Below are positions 53,197 through 62,133 of a DNA stretch of 64,000 nucleotides, piece after piece. Below the pieces are notes generated by a model that was not told the DNA's origin, ran no database searches, and saw only the letters and a program-made list of their open reading frames with translations. The stretch covers positions 5,394,001 to 5,458,000 of the forward strand of contig NZ_CP009287.1 of assembly GCF_000758705.1 (NCBI RefSeq), in the 5' to 3' direction. Origin of the DNA: Paenibacillus graminis (GTDB lineage: Bacteria > Bacillota > Bacilli > Paenibacillales > Paenibacillaceae). Both the position numbers and the translations under genes were made by a program. Numbering within the stretch: position 1 is the stretch's first letter; the number at the start of each line of letters is the position of its first letter.

Positions 53197-54348
53197 TTAT
53201 TTCAGGCCTCCTTCAGCTTTCTTCAATGACTGTACAGCAGCCAGCAGGGCTTGTTCAAGCAGAGCTACATCAGCTTCTGTATGAATGTCCCCCAGGCTGA
53301 TCCGGATACCTCCCAGAGCCGCAGGGACGTCTCTGCCGATCGACAGCAGGATCCGGCTCGGTTCAGCAAGCCGCGAAGAACACGCGGAACGGGTCGAAAC
53401 CGTCATCCCCAGCTCCTCCAGCTTGCGCGCAAGCACTTCCCCTTTCATGCCCGGGTAGGAGAAATGGACAATATGAGGTGCGCCGTCCTCCCCGCTGTTC
53501 AGGATAAGCTCAGGCATGCCCGCAATAAAATGCAGCAGCCGGTTGCGGAGCGGAATCAGCCGTCTCCCCAGTTCTTCCCGCCGCTCACCGCTCATCCGCA
53601 CGGCCTTGGCGGAAGCGACAATTCCCGCTACATTTTCGGTTCCGGCACGGTTTCCATTTTCATGGGAGCCTCCCGTCAGCAGCGGGAACAATGCAGTTCC
53701 TTCCCGGACCACCAGTATCCCTGTGCCGCGCGGACCACGGATTTTGTGCGGCGACAGGCTGTACAGCTCGGCCTGCCACTCCTTCAGCCGTGTCTCCAGT
53801 TTGCCATAACCCTGCACTCCATCGACATGAAACAGCGTCCGGCGGTTCACCGCTTTGATTGCTTGGCCGATCTCCCGCAGGGGCTGTACTGTTCCAATCT
53901 CATTGTTGACATGCATGACACTCACAAGTACTGTATCCGGCCGGATGGCAGCAGCTATATCCGCCGGGTCCACTATCCCTGTGCTTGCAGGCGCGACAAA
54001 AGTTACCTCCCAGCCCAGCTCCCGCAGCTGCCGGCAGCTCTCATACACTGAAGGATGCTCCAACTGTGTTGTCACGATATGCCTTCCTCTTGCCTTATAC
54101 TGCAGGGCAGCGCCTTTGATAGCCAGGTTGTTGCTCTCGGTGGCTCCCGAGGTAAACAAAATTTCGTGAGGCTGTACAGCAAGTGCGGCTGCGCATACTT
54201 CCCGCGCACGCGTGATAAGCCGTTCCGCTTCCACCCCGGCGCGGTGCAGGGAGGAAGGGTTGGCATAATGCAGCCTCATAATTTGTTCCACTGTCTGCAC
54301 GACCTCATCATACGGCGGGGCAGCAGCAGCGTAATCCCAGTAAAGCAT
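53197..54348 (-). CDS. nifZ: Cysteine desulfurase (NifZ/IscS-like) partnered with ThiI
   Basis: A PLP enzyme that takes sulfur from cysteine onto its own active-site cysteine. It begins YWDYAAAAPP, and has FTSGATESNNLAIKG, MHVNNEIGTVQP, the PLP lysine in SLSPHKIRGPRGTG, and the active Cys loop STRSACSSR. 383 aa. In B. subtilis the gene at this place (nifZ) serves tRNA 4-thiouridine through ThiI. Start ATG 54348 with a modest ribosome site. Confidence 0.93.
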   Translation of the reverse strand: MLYWDYAAAAPPYDEVVQTVEQIMRLHYANPSSLHRAGVEAERLITRAREVCAAALAVQPHEILFTSGATESNNLAIKGAALQYKARGRHIVTTQLEHPSVYESCRQLRELGWEVTFVAPASTGIVDPADIAAAIRPDTVLVSVMHVNNEIGTVQPLREIGQAIKAVNRRTLFHVDGVQGYGKLETRLKEWQAELYSLSPHKIRGPRGTGILVVREGTALFPLLTGGSHENGNRAGTENVAGIVASAKAVRMSGERREELGRRLIPLRNRLLHFIAGMPELILNSGEDGAPHIVHFSYPGMKGEVLARKLEELGMTVSTRSACSSRLAEPSRILLSIGRDVPAALGGIRISLGDIHTEADVALLEQALLAAVQSLKKAEGGLK

Positions 54349-54419
54349 ATATCGGAAGTCTCCTTTGCGTCTTCTGCTTGTTCATTTCTGCGGTATCTCC
54401 CGCTTCATCCCAAATGGCG

Positions 54420-54482
54420 AAAAAGGATCAAACGGTCCTTGACCACTTCTGTGGCTTAAGGTTCTACCGTTTGATCCTTTTT
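54420..54482 (-). terminator. Long-stem bidirectional terminator
   Basis: AAAAGGATCAAACGGT (54421-54436) pairs perfectly with ACCGTTTGATCCTTTT (54466-54481), with a second hairpin GACCAC/GTGG inside the loop. T-runs are on both strands. It stops the transglycosylase transcript before the desulfurase gene. Confidence 0.9.
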
Positions 54483-54483
54483 A

Positions 54484-55194
54484 TTATACCGCGTATTTGG
54501 CGCGGGCGCGTTCTATTTTGCTGATGTAGGCCTGCGTTTCTTTCGGTAGCTGCGACAGATTGGCCAACAGCTCCAGATCAGTGCTTACTCCAAGCTTGTT
54601 CACCCGTCCCGGTCCGGCATTGTATGCGGCAAGCGCCATGTTCTCCTGCCCATTATACCGTTTCAGTTGGTAGGACAGATAACGCACTCCGCCGTCGATA
54701 CTCTGTGCCGGGTCAAAGGGGTCGGATACGCCCAGCCCATTCGCTGTGCCATCCATCAGCTGCATGAGCCCTTTGGCTCCGGCTGAAGAAACAACATTAG
54801 GATTGAAGGACGATTCCGTGTCGATAACGGCTTTGATCAAGTCAACGGGAACTCCGTATTTCACGCTGGCACTTTGAATCAGATCTTCATAATCCGTAGG
54901 TTTAGTATCCGTTATTTCCCCGGAAATGGCGTTGTAGGCTTCATCCATCCCTCCAAGCTGCTGCCACAGCATTCCGCTTAAGGCAGAGCTGTCAAGCGAA
55001 GCTCCCGGGCTGCCCGAGTTTCCGCCGGCATTCTGGAGCGCCAGCTCCTGCAGGAGTGCGGCAAATTCTGCCGATGAGCTTCCTGTTACTTCCGGTTTTG
55101 CGTTATCCGTCCCGTTGTTAACCCGGGAGGAACTTCGCAGATTGATCCATTTCAGCTGCCCGGTTCCGGTTCCAGCTGCAGGGTTGATCGCCAT
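54484..55194 (-). CDS. SLT-type lytic transglycosylase
   Basis: The C-terminal 130 residues are a soluble lytic transglycosylase domain: KYGVPVDLIKAVIDTESSFN with the catalytic Glu, GAKGLMQLMDGTANGLGV, DPAQSIDGGVRYLSYQL and ALAAYNAGPGRVNK. The N-terminal 100 residues are low in conservation and have no clear signal peptide, so export may be non-classical or the enzyme may be cell-bound. 236 aa from ATG 55194, with GAAGGAA 8 bases upstream. Confidence 0.9.
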   Translation of the reverse strand: MAINPAAGTGTGQLKWINLRSSSRVNNGTDNAKPEVTGSSSAEFAALLQELALQNAGGNSGSPGASLDSSALSGMLWQQLGGMDEAYNAISGEITDTKPTDYEDLIQSASVKYGVPVDLIKAVIDTESSFNPNVVSSAGAKGLMQLMDGTANGLGVSDPFDPAQSIDGGVRYLSYQLKRYNGQENMALAAYNAGPGRVNKLGVSTDLELLANLSQLPKETQAYISKIERARAKYAV

Positions 55195-55340
55195 GCTGAG
55201 CATTCCTTCTTTCAGGGGTTGTTTTTGTATGATTATAGTGAACTGAACTTGATATATGATATTGGAGTCTAATCGTGAAAAATTTAAAATGCGCCTTTAT
55301 TTTACAATTTTTTCAGAGCAATTGCTATACACGGACAGGC

Positions 55341-55386
55341 AAAAACAGACTTCAGACCTGCATAGATAGGTCTGAAAGCCTGTTTT
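55341..55386 (-). terminator. Terminator after the DUF4190-like gene
   Basis: Minus-strand AAACAGGCTTTCAGACCT pairs with AGGTCTGAAGTCTGTTTTT around a short loop; the U-run is good. Confidence 0.8.
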
Positions 55387-55415
55387 GAATCTGGATTTAC
55401 AGCTGCCTTAGGCGT

Positions 55416-55817
55416 CTAACGGGCAAAAGGAATCATGACAAAGTAGCTGAGTGTGGATACAATCCCCAGTCCCATGGCCCAGGCGCCGGCTGTCTTTTGC
55501 CCTCTGGCATATGCATAATAGCCAAGGACTGCAGCAATGGGTCCCAAAATAATCGACCATATAAACAAAGAAACTACTCCAAAGCCTAAGCCTATATAAC
55601 CGATAGAGCGGCTTTCACTGCTGGACCCTGTTTCCGTTTTGGCTTCTGTCCCATTGATTTGTCCTCTGTGCACATGGTTTGGCAGCGGGGTAATTTCAGC
55701 GGCGTATTCCTCATTATGCGCTTTGTCACGCCGGGGGTAATCTACACGACGCGGACGCAGGACAATTTTTCTGCGCTGATAGCGGTCCAGATTGGAGTCA
55801 TCACTTTGCTTGTCCAT
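55416..55817 (-). CDS. DUF4190-like small membrane protein
   Basis: 133 aa. A charged, probably cytoplasmic N-terminal half (RRKIVLRPRRVDYPRRDKAH) is followed by two hydrophobic segments (YIGLGFGVVSLFIWSIILG and AWAMGLGIVSTLSYFVMIPF) linked by GYYAYARGQKTAG. That pattern resembles DUF4190 membrane domains, which have no known function. ATG 55817 has AGGAGG upstream. It is 12 bases after the DUF1540 gene, probably co-transcribed. Confidence 0.65.
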   Translation of the reverse strand: MDKQSDDSNLDRYQRRKIVLRPRRVDYPRRDKAHNEEYAAEITPLPNHVHRGQINGTEAKTETGSSSESRSIGYIGLGFGVVSLFIWSIILGPIAAVLGYYAYARGQKTAGAWAMGLGIVSTLSYFVMIPFAR

Positions 55818-55828
55818 GGCGCGTCCTC

Positions 55829-56050
55829 CTAAGCGTTAGGCTTGAACGTCAGACAACAGGTAGCAGAAGAATTACCGGCATAATCGTGATGGCCCTGCTC
55901 CGTCATTTCCTCGGCATATTCTTCCTTGAAGGCGTTGCCTGCATGCTTGTCGATTTCGATGAGTATTTCGTCTGCACGGCACAAGTTTTGTTCTCCCCAA
56001 TAATGACAGTTGCTCACACTGCATTTTACAAGCGTTTTTGCGTTTGCCAT
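55829..56050 (-). CDS. DUF1540 cysteine-rich protein
   Basis: 73 aa with the pattern VKCSVSNCHYWGEQNLCRAD, then a spacer, then SSATCCLTF, the DUF1540 arrangement of conserved cysteines that probably bind metal. Such proteins are often sporulation-associated in clostridia and Bacilli. ATG 56050 has GAGGTGATAACT upstream; an open extension to 56158 lacks a ribosome site and overlaps the terminator of the next gene. Confidence 0.85.
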   Translation of the reverse strand: MANAKTLVKCSVSNCHYWGEQNLCRADEILIEIDKHAGNAFKEEYAEEMTEQGHHDYAGNSSATCCLTFKPNA

Positions 56051-56146
56051 AGTTATCACCTCGGCTTCATTATGTCCGCAGTAAGCCTCCCCTATGCTGT
56101 ACAAGGGTTTCCAATTCGCCACAGCTCCCTTAGCGGAGAAAAGCAC

Positions 56147-56185
56147 AAAAAACCGCATCCGCCATATCGCAATGGCAAATGCGGT
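56147..56185 (-). terminator. Terminator after the DUF3907 gene
   Basis: Minus-strand ACCGCATTTGCCAT pairs with ATGGCGGATGCGGT, followed by six T. Confidence 0.82.
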
Positions 56186-56215
56186 CTTCTGGAACCAGAG
56201 CAGCTTAACTACAGG

Positions 56216-56713
56216 CTATACCTGGTTCTGCATGCGTTTTTCGGTCAGATAATCATTTTCATAATAACTGAGGTCATCCCGCAGTTCTTCATAGACCTTG
56301 GTAATATCCATAATAATGTCCCGTGCCGGGCGGACCGGCTTTTTGCGGAAACGGATCGCATCCTGGCCCGTGTAGGCATAACGCCCGTCTTCGGAATAAC
56401 TTTCATTTTTGGGATAAAAGAAGTTGTTTACACCAAAGTGGTATACATTATAAAGGGCTTTTTGTGCAAACGCATCATCAAAAGTGGCACGGCGCAGGGC
56501 AACCCCAAGTTTCTCATATGACATTTCCGAGAACACCAGCAAATGGCGGAGATCGGACAAAAAGCCCTGATAAAAGAGCAGCGTTTCCTCATCATCCTCC
56601 GTGACCAGTTGCGGCAGCGCATGCTGATTCAGGAATATTTCCATTTTTCCGATTACGGATTTAAGCTTTTCTCTCGTCGTTTCACACAATTTCTGCACAT
56701 TGGCTGCTGACAT
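56216..56713 (-). CDS. DUF3907/YpuI-family protein
   Basis: 165 aa, soluble, mostly helical. The conserved middle reads FHFGVNNFFYPKNESYSED-like with GRYAYTGQDAIRFRKKP after it, which I associate with the YpuI/DUF3907 family of Bacilli. Function unknown. GGGGGAG precedes ATG 56713. It is divergent from the protease gene with about 200 bases between. Confidence 0.7.
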   Translation of the reverse strand: MSAANVQKLCETTREKLKSVIGKMEIFLNQHALPQLVTEDDEETLLFYQGFLSDLRHLLVFSEMSYEKLGVALRRATFDDAFAQKALYNVYHFGVNNFFYPKNESYSEDGRYAYTGQDAIRFRKKPVRPARDIIMDITKVYEELRDDLSYYENDYLTEKRMQNQV

Positions 56714-56921
56714 GGCGATTGCTCCCCCTTATTAGTCCTAGCTCTTGTAGTTGTAATCCATACAATCACAGCGAGGCATTTCCAAGTGCTTTTACATCTT
56801 AAGCACTTACTTTCTGATATTAACATAAAACCTTGGACGACGGTATCCTTTTCTGTAATGCATAAAACCTGCGTGCTCTCCTAAACCTACAGCTATACAA
56901 TGCCATGAAGGAGCGGAAAAT

Positions 56922-58811
56922 ATGTCACGCAAAAACGCAATGATAGCCGGTTTGGTCACCGCTGCTTTTACTATAGCCGTGTTCACGTACACCCTTCGGC
57001 CGGATGGGGGCTCTACGCTGAGGAAAACCTCCGTACCGAACCCGCCACAGGAAAAAACAATTAAAAAAACAGCCCTTACCCAGGATGTCAGCTCCACCGA
57101 CCGTCTGAACAGAACAGATGTCAGCAAGCATTTGCGGACCATGTTATCCGAGACGGATGGCAAAACGCCCGAGGATATTTCAGCATATGCCAAACAGCTG
57201 CAGCAGGGACACGGACATATTGCCATGCTGATGTGGATTGATTTCCGCACGAAGCAGTCCAGCACGTTCAAATCCGCTCTTCCCGAAGGAAGCGACCAGG
57301 AAAATAAACAGCTGCTGAAGTATCTGAACACCGCAAAAACGGCAATCCAGAGGCATCAAAGCTATGAATCCCCTTCCTTTATCATCGGCAATAAAAAATA
57401 TTATTTCACAGCCCAGCGCGACCGGGAGGGACATTATGGTGTCATCGCCCTGATTAATCAGAAAATTCTCGACCGTGTGGCTGAGCATCAGCTCAAAAAT
57501 CTGCGGCTGATCCCCTACCCAAAGGAAGGAAAATACCGGGTGGAATCCGTTCATGCCGATACCCTGAAGGAGCTCACCGTCAAGACCGGCCACGATAATG
57601 AAAATGCCAGCCATTATTACGAAAATGAGATTGTCGTCCGCTTCAAAAACGGCCACCCCACCACAGGACAGCTGCAGACCATTGCCGCCGATATCCGCTC
57701 CAAGGAGCCGCGCAAGCTGGGCTATGCCTACATTTTCCGCTCCGGGAAGATGAATTACAGTCAGCTAAAGGCTTATTTTGACCATAAGTGGCATCCGCAA
57801 TATACAGAACCCCACTATATGTATTTAACCAATGATACCGTGGGCGAAAATACCGGAGCTGCAGTCATTACGCCAAATGATCTGCTGTTCTCCACTTACC
57901 AGTGGAATTTGCCGGCTATCGAAACCGAACAGGGCTGGAATCTCTCCAAAGGCAGCAAAGAGGTCATTGTAGCGGTGGTGGATACCGGTGTGCAGGCCAA
58001 CCATCCTGACCTCAAAGGCCAGCTGCTTGCCGGATATAATGCCATCACGAACACCTCGCCGCCTGATGATGACGTGGGCCATGGCACTCATGTTGCCGGA
58101 ATTATCGGTGCACTGACCAATAATGAAGAAGGTGTGGCGGGTATCAGCTGGTATAACAAGATCCTTCCGGTAAAAGCGCTCGACAACTCTGGGGCGGGAA
58201 CCACTTATTCCGTTGCCGAAGGGATTATCTGGGCGGCCGACAAAGGCGCCAAGGTCATTAACCTCAGTCTGGGCAATTATGCCGATTCCCAGTTCCTTCA
58301 TGATGCGATTAAATACGCCTACGACCGCGATGTTGTGGTTGTATCCGCTGCCGGGAATGATAACACCGAGCGTCCGGGGTACCCTGCCGCCTATCCGGAG
58401 GTGCTTGCAGTCGCAGCGACCAGCGCCAATGGCGAAAAAGCCTCCTTTTCCAATTACGGCGATTATATTGATGTCGCCGCTCCCGGAGAGAGCATTGCCA
58501 GTACCTACCCTGATAACCAGTATGCCGCGCTGTCCGGCACCTCTATGGCCAGTCCGCATGTAGCGGCACTGGCGGGATTGGTGCGTTCCCTGAACCCTGC
58601 TCTGACGAATAAAGAAGTCATGGCGCTGATGACTTCCAATGCCGTGGACCTCGGGGAGCCCGGCCAGGATAAATATTACGGCTGGGGCCAGGTGGATATT
58701 TACAAAACGCTGCAGGCTGCAGGCGGAGGCGGGGTGCCGCTTCAGCTGTACCCGCAGCATGTCGGCCGCCAGCTCAAAACCCTCCGGCAGAGCCTGGAGC
58801 ACGGTTATTGA
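56922..58811 (+). CDS. Secreted subtilisin-like serine protease (S8)
   Basis: A signal peptide or anchor (AMIAGLVTAAFTIAVFTYTL) and a long N-terminal region (about 30-320) that may act as propeptide precede the S8 domain. The catalytic triad is visible: Asp354 in VVDTGVQANHPDL, His387 in GHGTHVAGI, and Ser541 in GTSMASPHVAAL; the oxyanion Asn is in SAAGNDN. The segment FKNGHPTTGQLQTI (about 240) resembles an inhibitor-I9-like fold. 629 aa. GAAGGAG precedes ATG 56922. It overlaps the convergent MocR gene by 7 bases. Confidence 0.92.
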   Translation: MSRKNAMIAGLVTAAFTIAVFTYTLRPDGGSTLRKTSVPNPPQEKTIKKTALTQDVSSTDRLNRTDVSKHLRTMLSETDGKTPEDISAYAKQLQQGHGHIAMLMWIDFRTKQSSTFKSALPEGSDQENKQLLKYLNTAKTAIQRHQSYESPSFIIGNKKYYFTAQRDREGHYGVIALINQKILDRVAEHQLKNLRLIPYPKEGKYRVESVHADTLKELTVKTGHDNENASHYYENEIVVRFKNGHPTTGQLQTIAADIRSKEPRKLGYAYIFRSGKMNYSQLKAYFDHKWHPQYTEPHYMYLTNDTVGENTGAAVITPNDLLFSTYQWNLPAIETEQGWNLSKGSKEVIVAVVDTGVQANHPDLKGQLLAGYNAITNTSPPDDDVGHGTHVAGIIGALTNNEEGVAGISWYNKILPVKALDNSGAGTTYSVAEGIIWAADKGAKVINLSLGNYADSQFLHDAIKYAYDRDVVVVSAAGNDNTERPGYPAAYPEVLAVAATSANGEKASFSNYGDYIDVAAPGESIASTYPDNQYAALSGTSMASPHVAALAGLVRSLNPALTNKEVMALMTSNAVDLGEPGQDKYYGWGQVDIYKTLQAAGGGGVPLQLYPQHVGRQLKTLRQSLEHGY

Positions 58812-60247
58812 TTCAATGAGCGGAGATGCTTGTCCAGGAGGATCAGGAACAGCTTCAGTCCCCGCTCCATGTCGGCTTCCGTCATCTGCGAATAGCACAG
58901 GCGGATAAACCTGGAGGGAAGATCCCCGGCGTAGCACACATCGCCGGGCAGAAAAGAAATGCCCTCCTCCTCGGCCAGCTCTCGCAGTCTTTCAATCCCG
59001 GAGGCGGAAGGAAGCTGCAGCCAAAGGTTCAGTCCCCCTTCGGGCAGAACCCATGTCACGCCCGGCGGGGCGTACTGCTTCAGGAGCCTGGCCGCCTTTT
59101 CCATTCGCCTCCGCAGCGCAGCCCGGAGCGTACGGGCATAGTCCTCGTACCTGCGGGCAATGAACGGAAGCACCGCACCTTGCGTCAGCAGCGGACTGCC
59201 CAGATCACTGGCCGACTTGGCGGCAATCAGTCTGGACAGGATATTGCCCTCGGCTGCAACACAGGCAATCCGGCAGCCCGGGGCGATAACTTTGCTGAAG
59301 CTTTTCATATATACCACATGCCCGTCCTCATCCATCGATTTGATCGGAGAAGGTGGGGGCGTGCGGAAATACAGGTCACTGAACGGATCATCCTCTACAA
59401 TGAGACAGCGGTAGCTGCGGGCAAGCTCCAGCAGCCGCTGTCTTCTTGCCATGCTCATCGTGACGCCGCTCGGATTCTGAAACGTTGGGTTCGTATAGAT
59501 CAGTTTGGGCGGCCTGGCATCACATTGCCTGGTCAGCACATCCACACGCATGCCTTCATGATCCATCGGCACGAAAATCATCTCCGCCCCTCTTCCAGCA
59601 AATACGTCAATCGCGCCGGTATAGCTCGGAGCTTCCAGGTAGACAGTATCTCCAGGCCCCACAAACGTCCGGGCCACCAGATCGATCCCCTGTTGTGTTC
59701 CGCTGGTAATCATCAGATCAGAAGTAGCGAGGTGGATTCCGCGCAGCTGCAAATGCCTGCGCATGATCTCCCGCAGCTCCGGATCGCCCTGGAAATTGCC
59801 GTAGGAGGCCATCAGTTCAGGCTGGCCGGTTACGAGGGCCGCCATGGTTGTACTGATCGGCCCCAGCGGCAGCAGTTCTTCATGGATTGCTGCAAGATGG
59901 AACGGGTACTTCACCTCGGAGTAGCCGAAATTGCGCCAGAGCTGGGCGCGCGGTAAATAATCATCGTAACCGTCCCGCCAGTCTGCGCCGTTCCCGGGCC
60001 CGCTCTGCTCATGCTCCGCTACAAAGCAGCCTTTGCCCTGGCTGCATATAAGATGTCCCTTCTTCTCCAGGTCGGCGTAGGCCTTGCTCACGGTGACCTG
60101 GCTTACCTTCAGCGTAGCTGCCAGACCTCTGACAGAAGGCAGGCGGAAACCCGGCTGCAGCAGCCCGGAAGTAATCCGCTGGGCCAGCGTGTCGCTGATC
60201 TGCTGCGGCAGAGGTTTGCTGCCGCTGCGAAGCAAATCGATATGCAT
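58805..60247 (-). CDS. MocR/GntR-type transcriptional regulator with aminotransferase fold
   Basis: An N-terminal GntR winged helix (QQISDTLAQRITSGLLQPGF, SVRGLAATLKVSQVTVSKAY) is fused to a class I aminotransferase-like domain with TSGTQQGIDLVART and the PLP-lysine region YMKSFSKVIAPGCRI. MocR proteins sense PLP or amino compounds and usually control a neighbouring divergent gene, here the aminotransferase. 480 aa, GGGAGG before ATG 60247. Confidence 0.93.
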   Translation of the reverse strand: MHIDLLRSGSKPLPQQISDTLAQRITSGLLQPGFRLPSVRGLAATLKVSQVTVSKAYADLEKKGHLICSQGKGCFVAEHEQSGPGNGADWRDGYDDYLPRAQLWRNFGYSEVKYPFHLAAIHEELLPLGPISTTMAALVTGQPELMASYGNFQGDPELREIMRRHLQLRGIHLATSDLMITSGTQQGIDLVARTFVGPGDTVYLEAPSYTGAIDVFAGRGAEMIFVPMDHEGMRVDVLTRQCDARPPKLIYTNPTFQNPSGVTMSMARRQRLLELARSYRCLIVEDDPFSDLYFRTPPPSPIKSMDEDGHVVYMKSFSKVIAPGCRIACVAAEGNILSRLIAAKSASDLGSPLLTQGAVLPFIARRYEDYARTLRAALRRRMEKAARLLKQYAPPGVTWVLPEGGLNLWLQLPSASGIERLRELAEEEGISFLPGDVCYAGDLPSRFIRLCYSQMTEADMERGLKLFLILLDKHLRSLNQ

Positions 60248-60263
60248 TTTTCCGTCCTCCCAA

Positions 60264-60307
60264 CTGTTATATTCACCGCTTTACTGTTATACCGCTATGC
60301 CGTTATG
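60264..60307. promoter_or_regulatory. Repeated CTGTTATA motifs in the MocR-aminotransferase promoter
   Basis: CTGTTATA occurs at 60264-60271 and 60284-60291, and a related CCGTTATG at 60300-60307. The plus-strand promoter TTTACT (60280-60285), 18 bases, TATGAT (60304-60309) overlaps them, and TATAAC elements for the regulator lie on the minus strand. Direct repeats of this kind are usual MocR operators. Confidence 0.6.
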
Positions 60308-60340
60308 ATACAACAAAAACCAAGGCGGGGAGTACTTTTT

Positions 60341-61573
60341 ATGAAGATAAGTTTTTCTACAGCAGCGGATCATCTGGGATCTTCGGCAGTCCGTGAAATT
60401 CTGAAGGTTACCCAGGGCAAAGACATCATCTCTCTGGCCGGCGGGCTTCCCGGTGAAGACCTGTTTCCAATGCAGGCTGTCCGCGATGCCTATAACAAGG
60501 CACTCTCCGCTGACACTTCGGCCCTTCAATACGGCTTGACTGAAGGCTACCTGCCGCTGCGGGAACAGCTCGCCGCCAGGCTGACCGGGCAGGGAATTTC
60601 AGTATCCGCTTCCGATATGATTCTGACAACGGGCTCCCAGCAGGCGCTGGACCTGCTGTGCAGAATTCTGCTCAACCCCGGCGATGCCGTGCTTGTTGAA
60701 GCCCCTACCTATCTGGCCGCGCTTCAAGTGCTCGGCTCTTACCGCGCAGATATTCACACGGTCCGGAGCGATGAGCACGGCATGCTGCCGGATCATTTAG
60801 AAGTGCAGCTGCGCATACGGCGCCCCAAGCTGCTGTATGCTGTACCTACCTTCAACAATCCATCCGGAGCCACCTGGAGCAGAGAACGCCGTGAACAGAT
60901 TGTAGATTTATGCCGGCGCTATGGTGTGCTCATTCTCGAAGATAATCCGTATGGCGAGATTACCTTCGATGATTCCCCAGGCGCTTATCCCCCTACACTG
61001 GCAGCTATTGACCGAAGCGGCGAAGGCGAATCCTGTGTTATCTACACAGGAACCTTCTCCAAGATCGTTGCTCCGGGAGTGCGCACAGGCTGGATCATCG
61101 GGCCCCCTGAATTGATCCGGGTAATCACCAAAGCGAAGCAGGCTGCTGATTTGCATTCCAGCACCATCGACCAGCGTGCACTCTCAGAACTCCTGCAGAC
61201 CTTTGACCTTGAGGGGCATATCCGCCTGATCTCCTACGAATACCACTCGCGGATGAAACTGCTCTCCGGCGAGCTGGCGTACTGCAACTGGGAAGGCACA
61301 CATTTTCTTGAGCCGCGCGGCGGCATGTTCCTGTGGCTGACACTGGCAGAACCTGTTAACACCGCACAGCTGCTTCCTTATGCTGTAGAGCAAGGGGTAG
61401 CCTTTGTACCTGGCGGGGTATTCTATTCCGAGCAGCCGCGGAAAAATACGATGCGGCTTAATTTCACGCATACTCCTCCTGAGCTGATGCAGACTGCCGT
61501 GCAGCGGCTGGACAAAGCCCTGAAGATTTACTCGCAGAGCGAAGAGATTCCGCAGCAGATTCAAGCAAATTAA
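60341..61573 (+). CDS. PLP-dependent aminotransferase (2-aminoadipate/aromatic type)
   Basis: A fold-type I aminotransferase of the LysN/MocR-related group: ISLAGGLPGEDLFP, QYGLTEGYLPLREQLA, TTGSQQALDLLCR, YAVPTFNNPSGATWS and the PLP lysine in YTGTFSKIVAPGVRTGW. 410 aa from ATG 60341, with GGGGAG 8 bases upstream. No HTH domain. Substrate not determinable; amino-adipate, aromatic or branched-chain amino acids are all plausible. It is divergent from, and probably controlled by, the MocR gene. Confidence 0.9.
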   Translation: MKISFSTAADHLGSSAVREILKVTQGKDIISLAGGLPGEDLFPMQAVRDAYNKALSADTSALQYGLTEGYLPLREQLAARLTGQGISVSASDMILTTGSQQALDLLCRILLNPGDAVLVEAPTYLAALQVLGSYRADIHTVRSDEHGMLPDHLEVQLRIRRPKLLYAVPTFNNPSGATWSRERREQIVDLCRRYGVLILEDNPYGEITFDDSPGAYPPTLAAIDRSGEGESCVIYTGTFSKIVAPGVRTGWIIGPPELIRVITKAKQAADLHSSTIDQRALSELLQTFDLEGHIRLISYEYHSRMKLLSGELAYCNWEGTHFLEPRGGMFLWLTLAEPVNTAQLLPYAVEQGVAFVPGGVFYSEQPRKNTMRLNFTHTPPELMQTAVQRLDKALKIYSQSEEIPQQIQAN

Positions 61574-61580
61574 AGAATTC

Positions 61581-61607
61581 AAAAAGCGGCCCTCCGAGGA
61601 GGGCCGC
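61581..61607. terminator. Bidirectional terminator (aminotransferase and rnpB)
   Basis: GCGGCCCTCC (61586-61595) and GGAGGGCCGC (61598-61607) form a perfect 10-bp stem. The minus strand continues with TTTTTG, a strong stop for rnpB; the plus strand continues with TGTCTTATG. Confidence 0.88.
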
Positions 61608-61655
61608 TGTCTTATGATTACATCAGTTGAAATTACCATGAACAAGTTGTCAGTT

Positions 61656-62078
61656 AGGAAAGTTTGCCGTAAGCCGGGTTCTGTGCTCGTCGTGGTTCGA
61701 ACGGGAACTACCCTCCCACCATAAGCGACAATCATCTATCTAGGCCGTACATTACTGCACAGCTCCAGCGACCAACCTAGACGCGCCTCAGGCGAAGGCT
61801 GCTTCTTCCGGTTAAGGAGAAGCTGCGTCTCATTAGGTCTTGCTCCAGATGGGGTTTACCAGGAACGAAGTCACCAGCGTTCCTCGGGGTCTCTTACACC
61901 TCGGTTCCATCCTTGCCTGTGCCGCCCGAAAGCGGCCATCGGCGGTCCATTTCTGTGGCACTATCCTTCGGCTCGCGCCGACTGGACGTTATCCAGCACC
62001 CTGCCTTGTGGAGCCCGGACTTTCCTCCCGCGGCGTCTTCACGCGCGCCGGCGATTGTCTGTCAAACTTTCCGATCAA
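61656..62078 (-). ncRNA. rnpB: RNase P RNA, bacterial type B
   Basis: The catalytic RNA that matures tRNA 5' ends. The 5' and 3' ends pair as P1 (GGAAAGTTTG with CAAACTTTCC). The universal GAGGAAAGTCCGGGCTCC (about 62011-62030 on the plus coordinates) and the 3' ACAGAACCCGGCTTA (61670-61684) form the conserved core, and GGTAAACCCC (about 61850-61860) is also present. About 420 nt, transcribed leftwards from its own promoter and ended by a strong terminator. The overall layout is the Bacillus (type B) form. Confidence 0.97.
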
Positions 62079-62086
62079 CATTGTAT

Positions 62087-62115
62087 ATTATACAGACTTG
62101 CATCCTGCGGTACAA
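62087..62115 (-). promoter_or_regulatory. Sigma-A promoter of rnpB
   Basis: Minus strand TTGTAC (62110-62115), 17 bases, TATAAT (62087-62092). It lies just before the RNA's 5' end. Confidence 0.82.
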
Positions 62116-62133
62116 GTGGTAAATAAGAGGAAA

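Noticed and set aside
55195..55335. Sporulation promoter of the lytic transglycosylase gene
   Set aside because: CATACAAAA and TATAAT are both present, but no fitting -35 could be placed for either.
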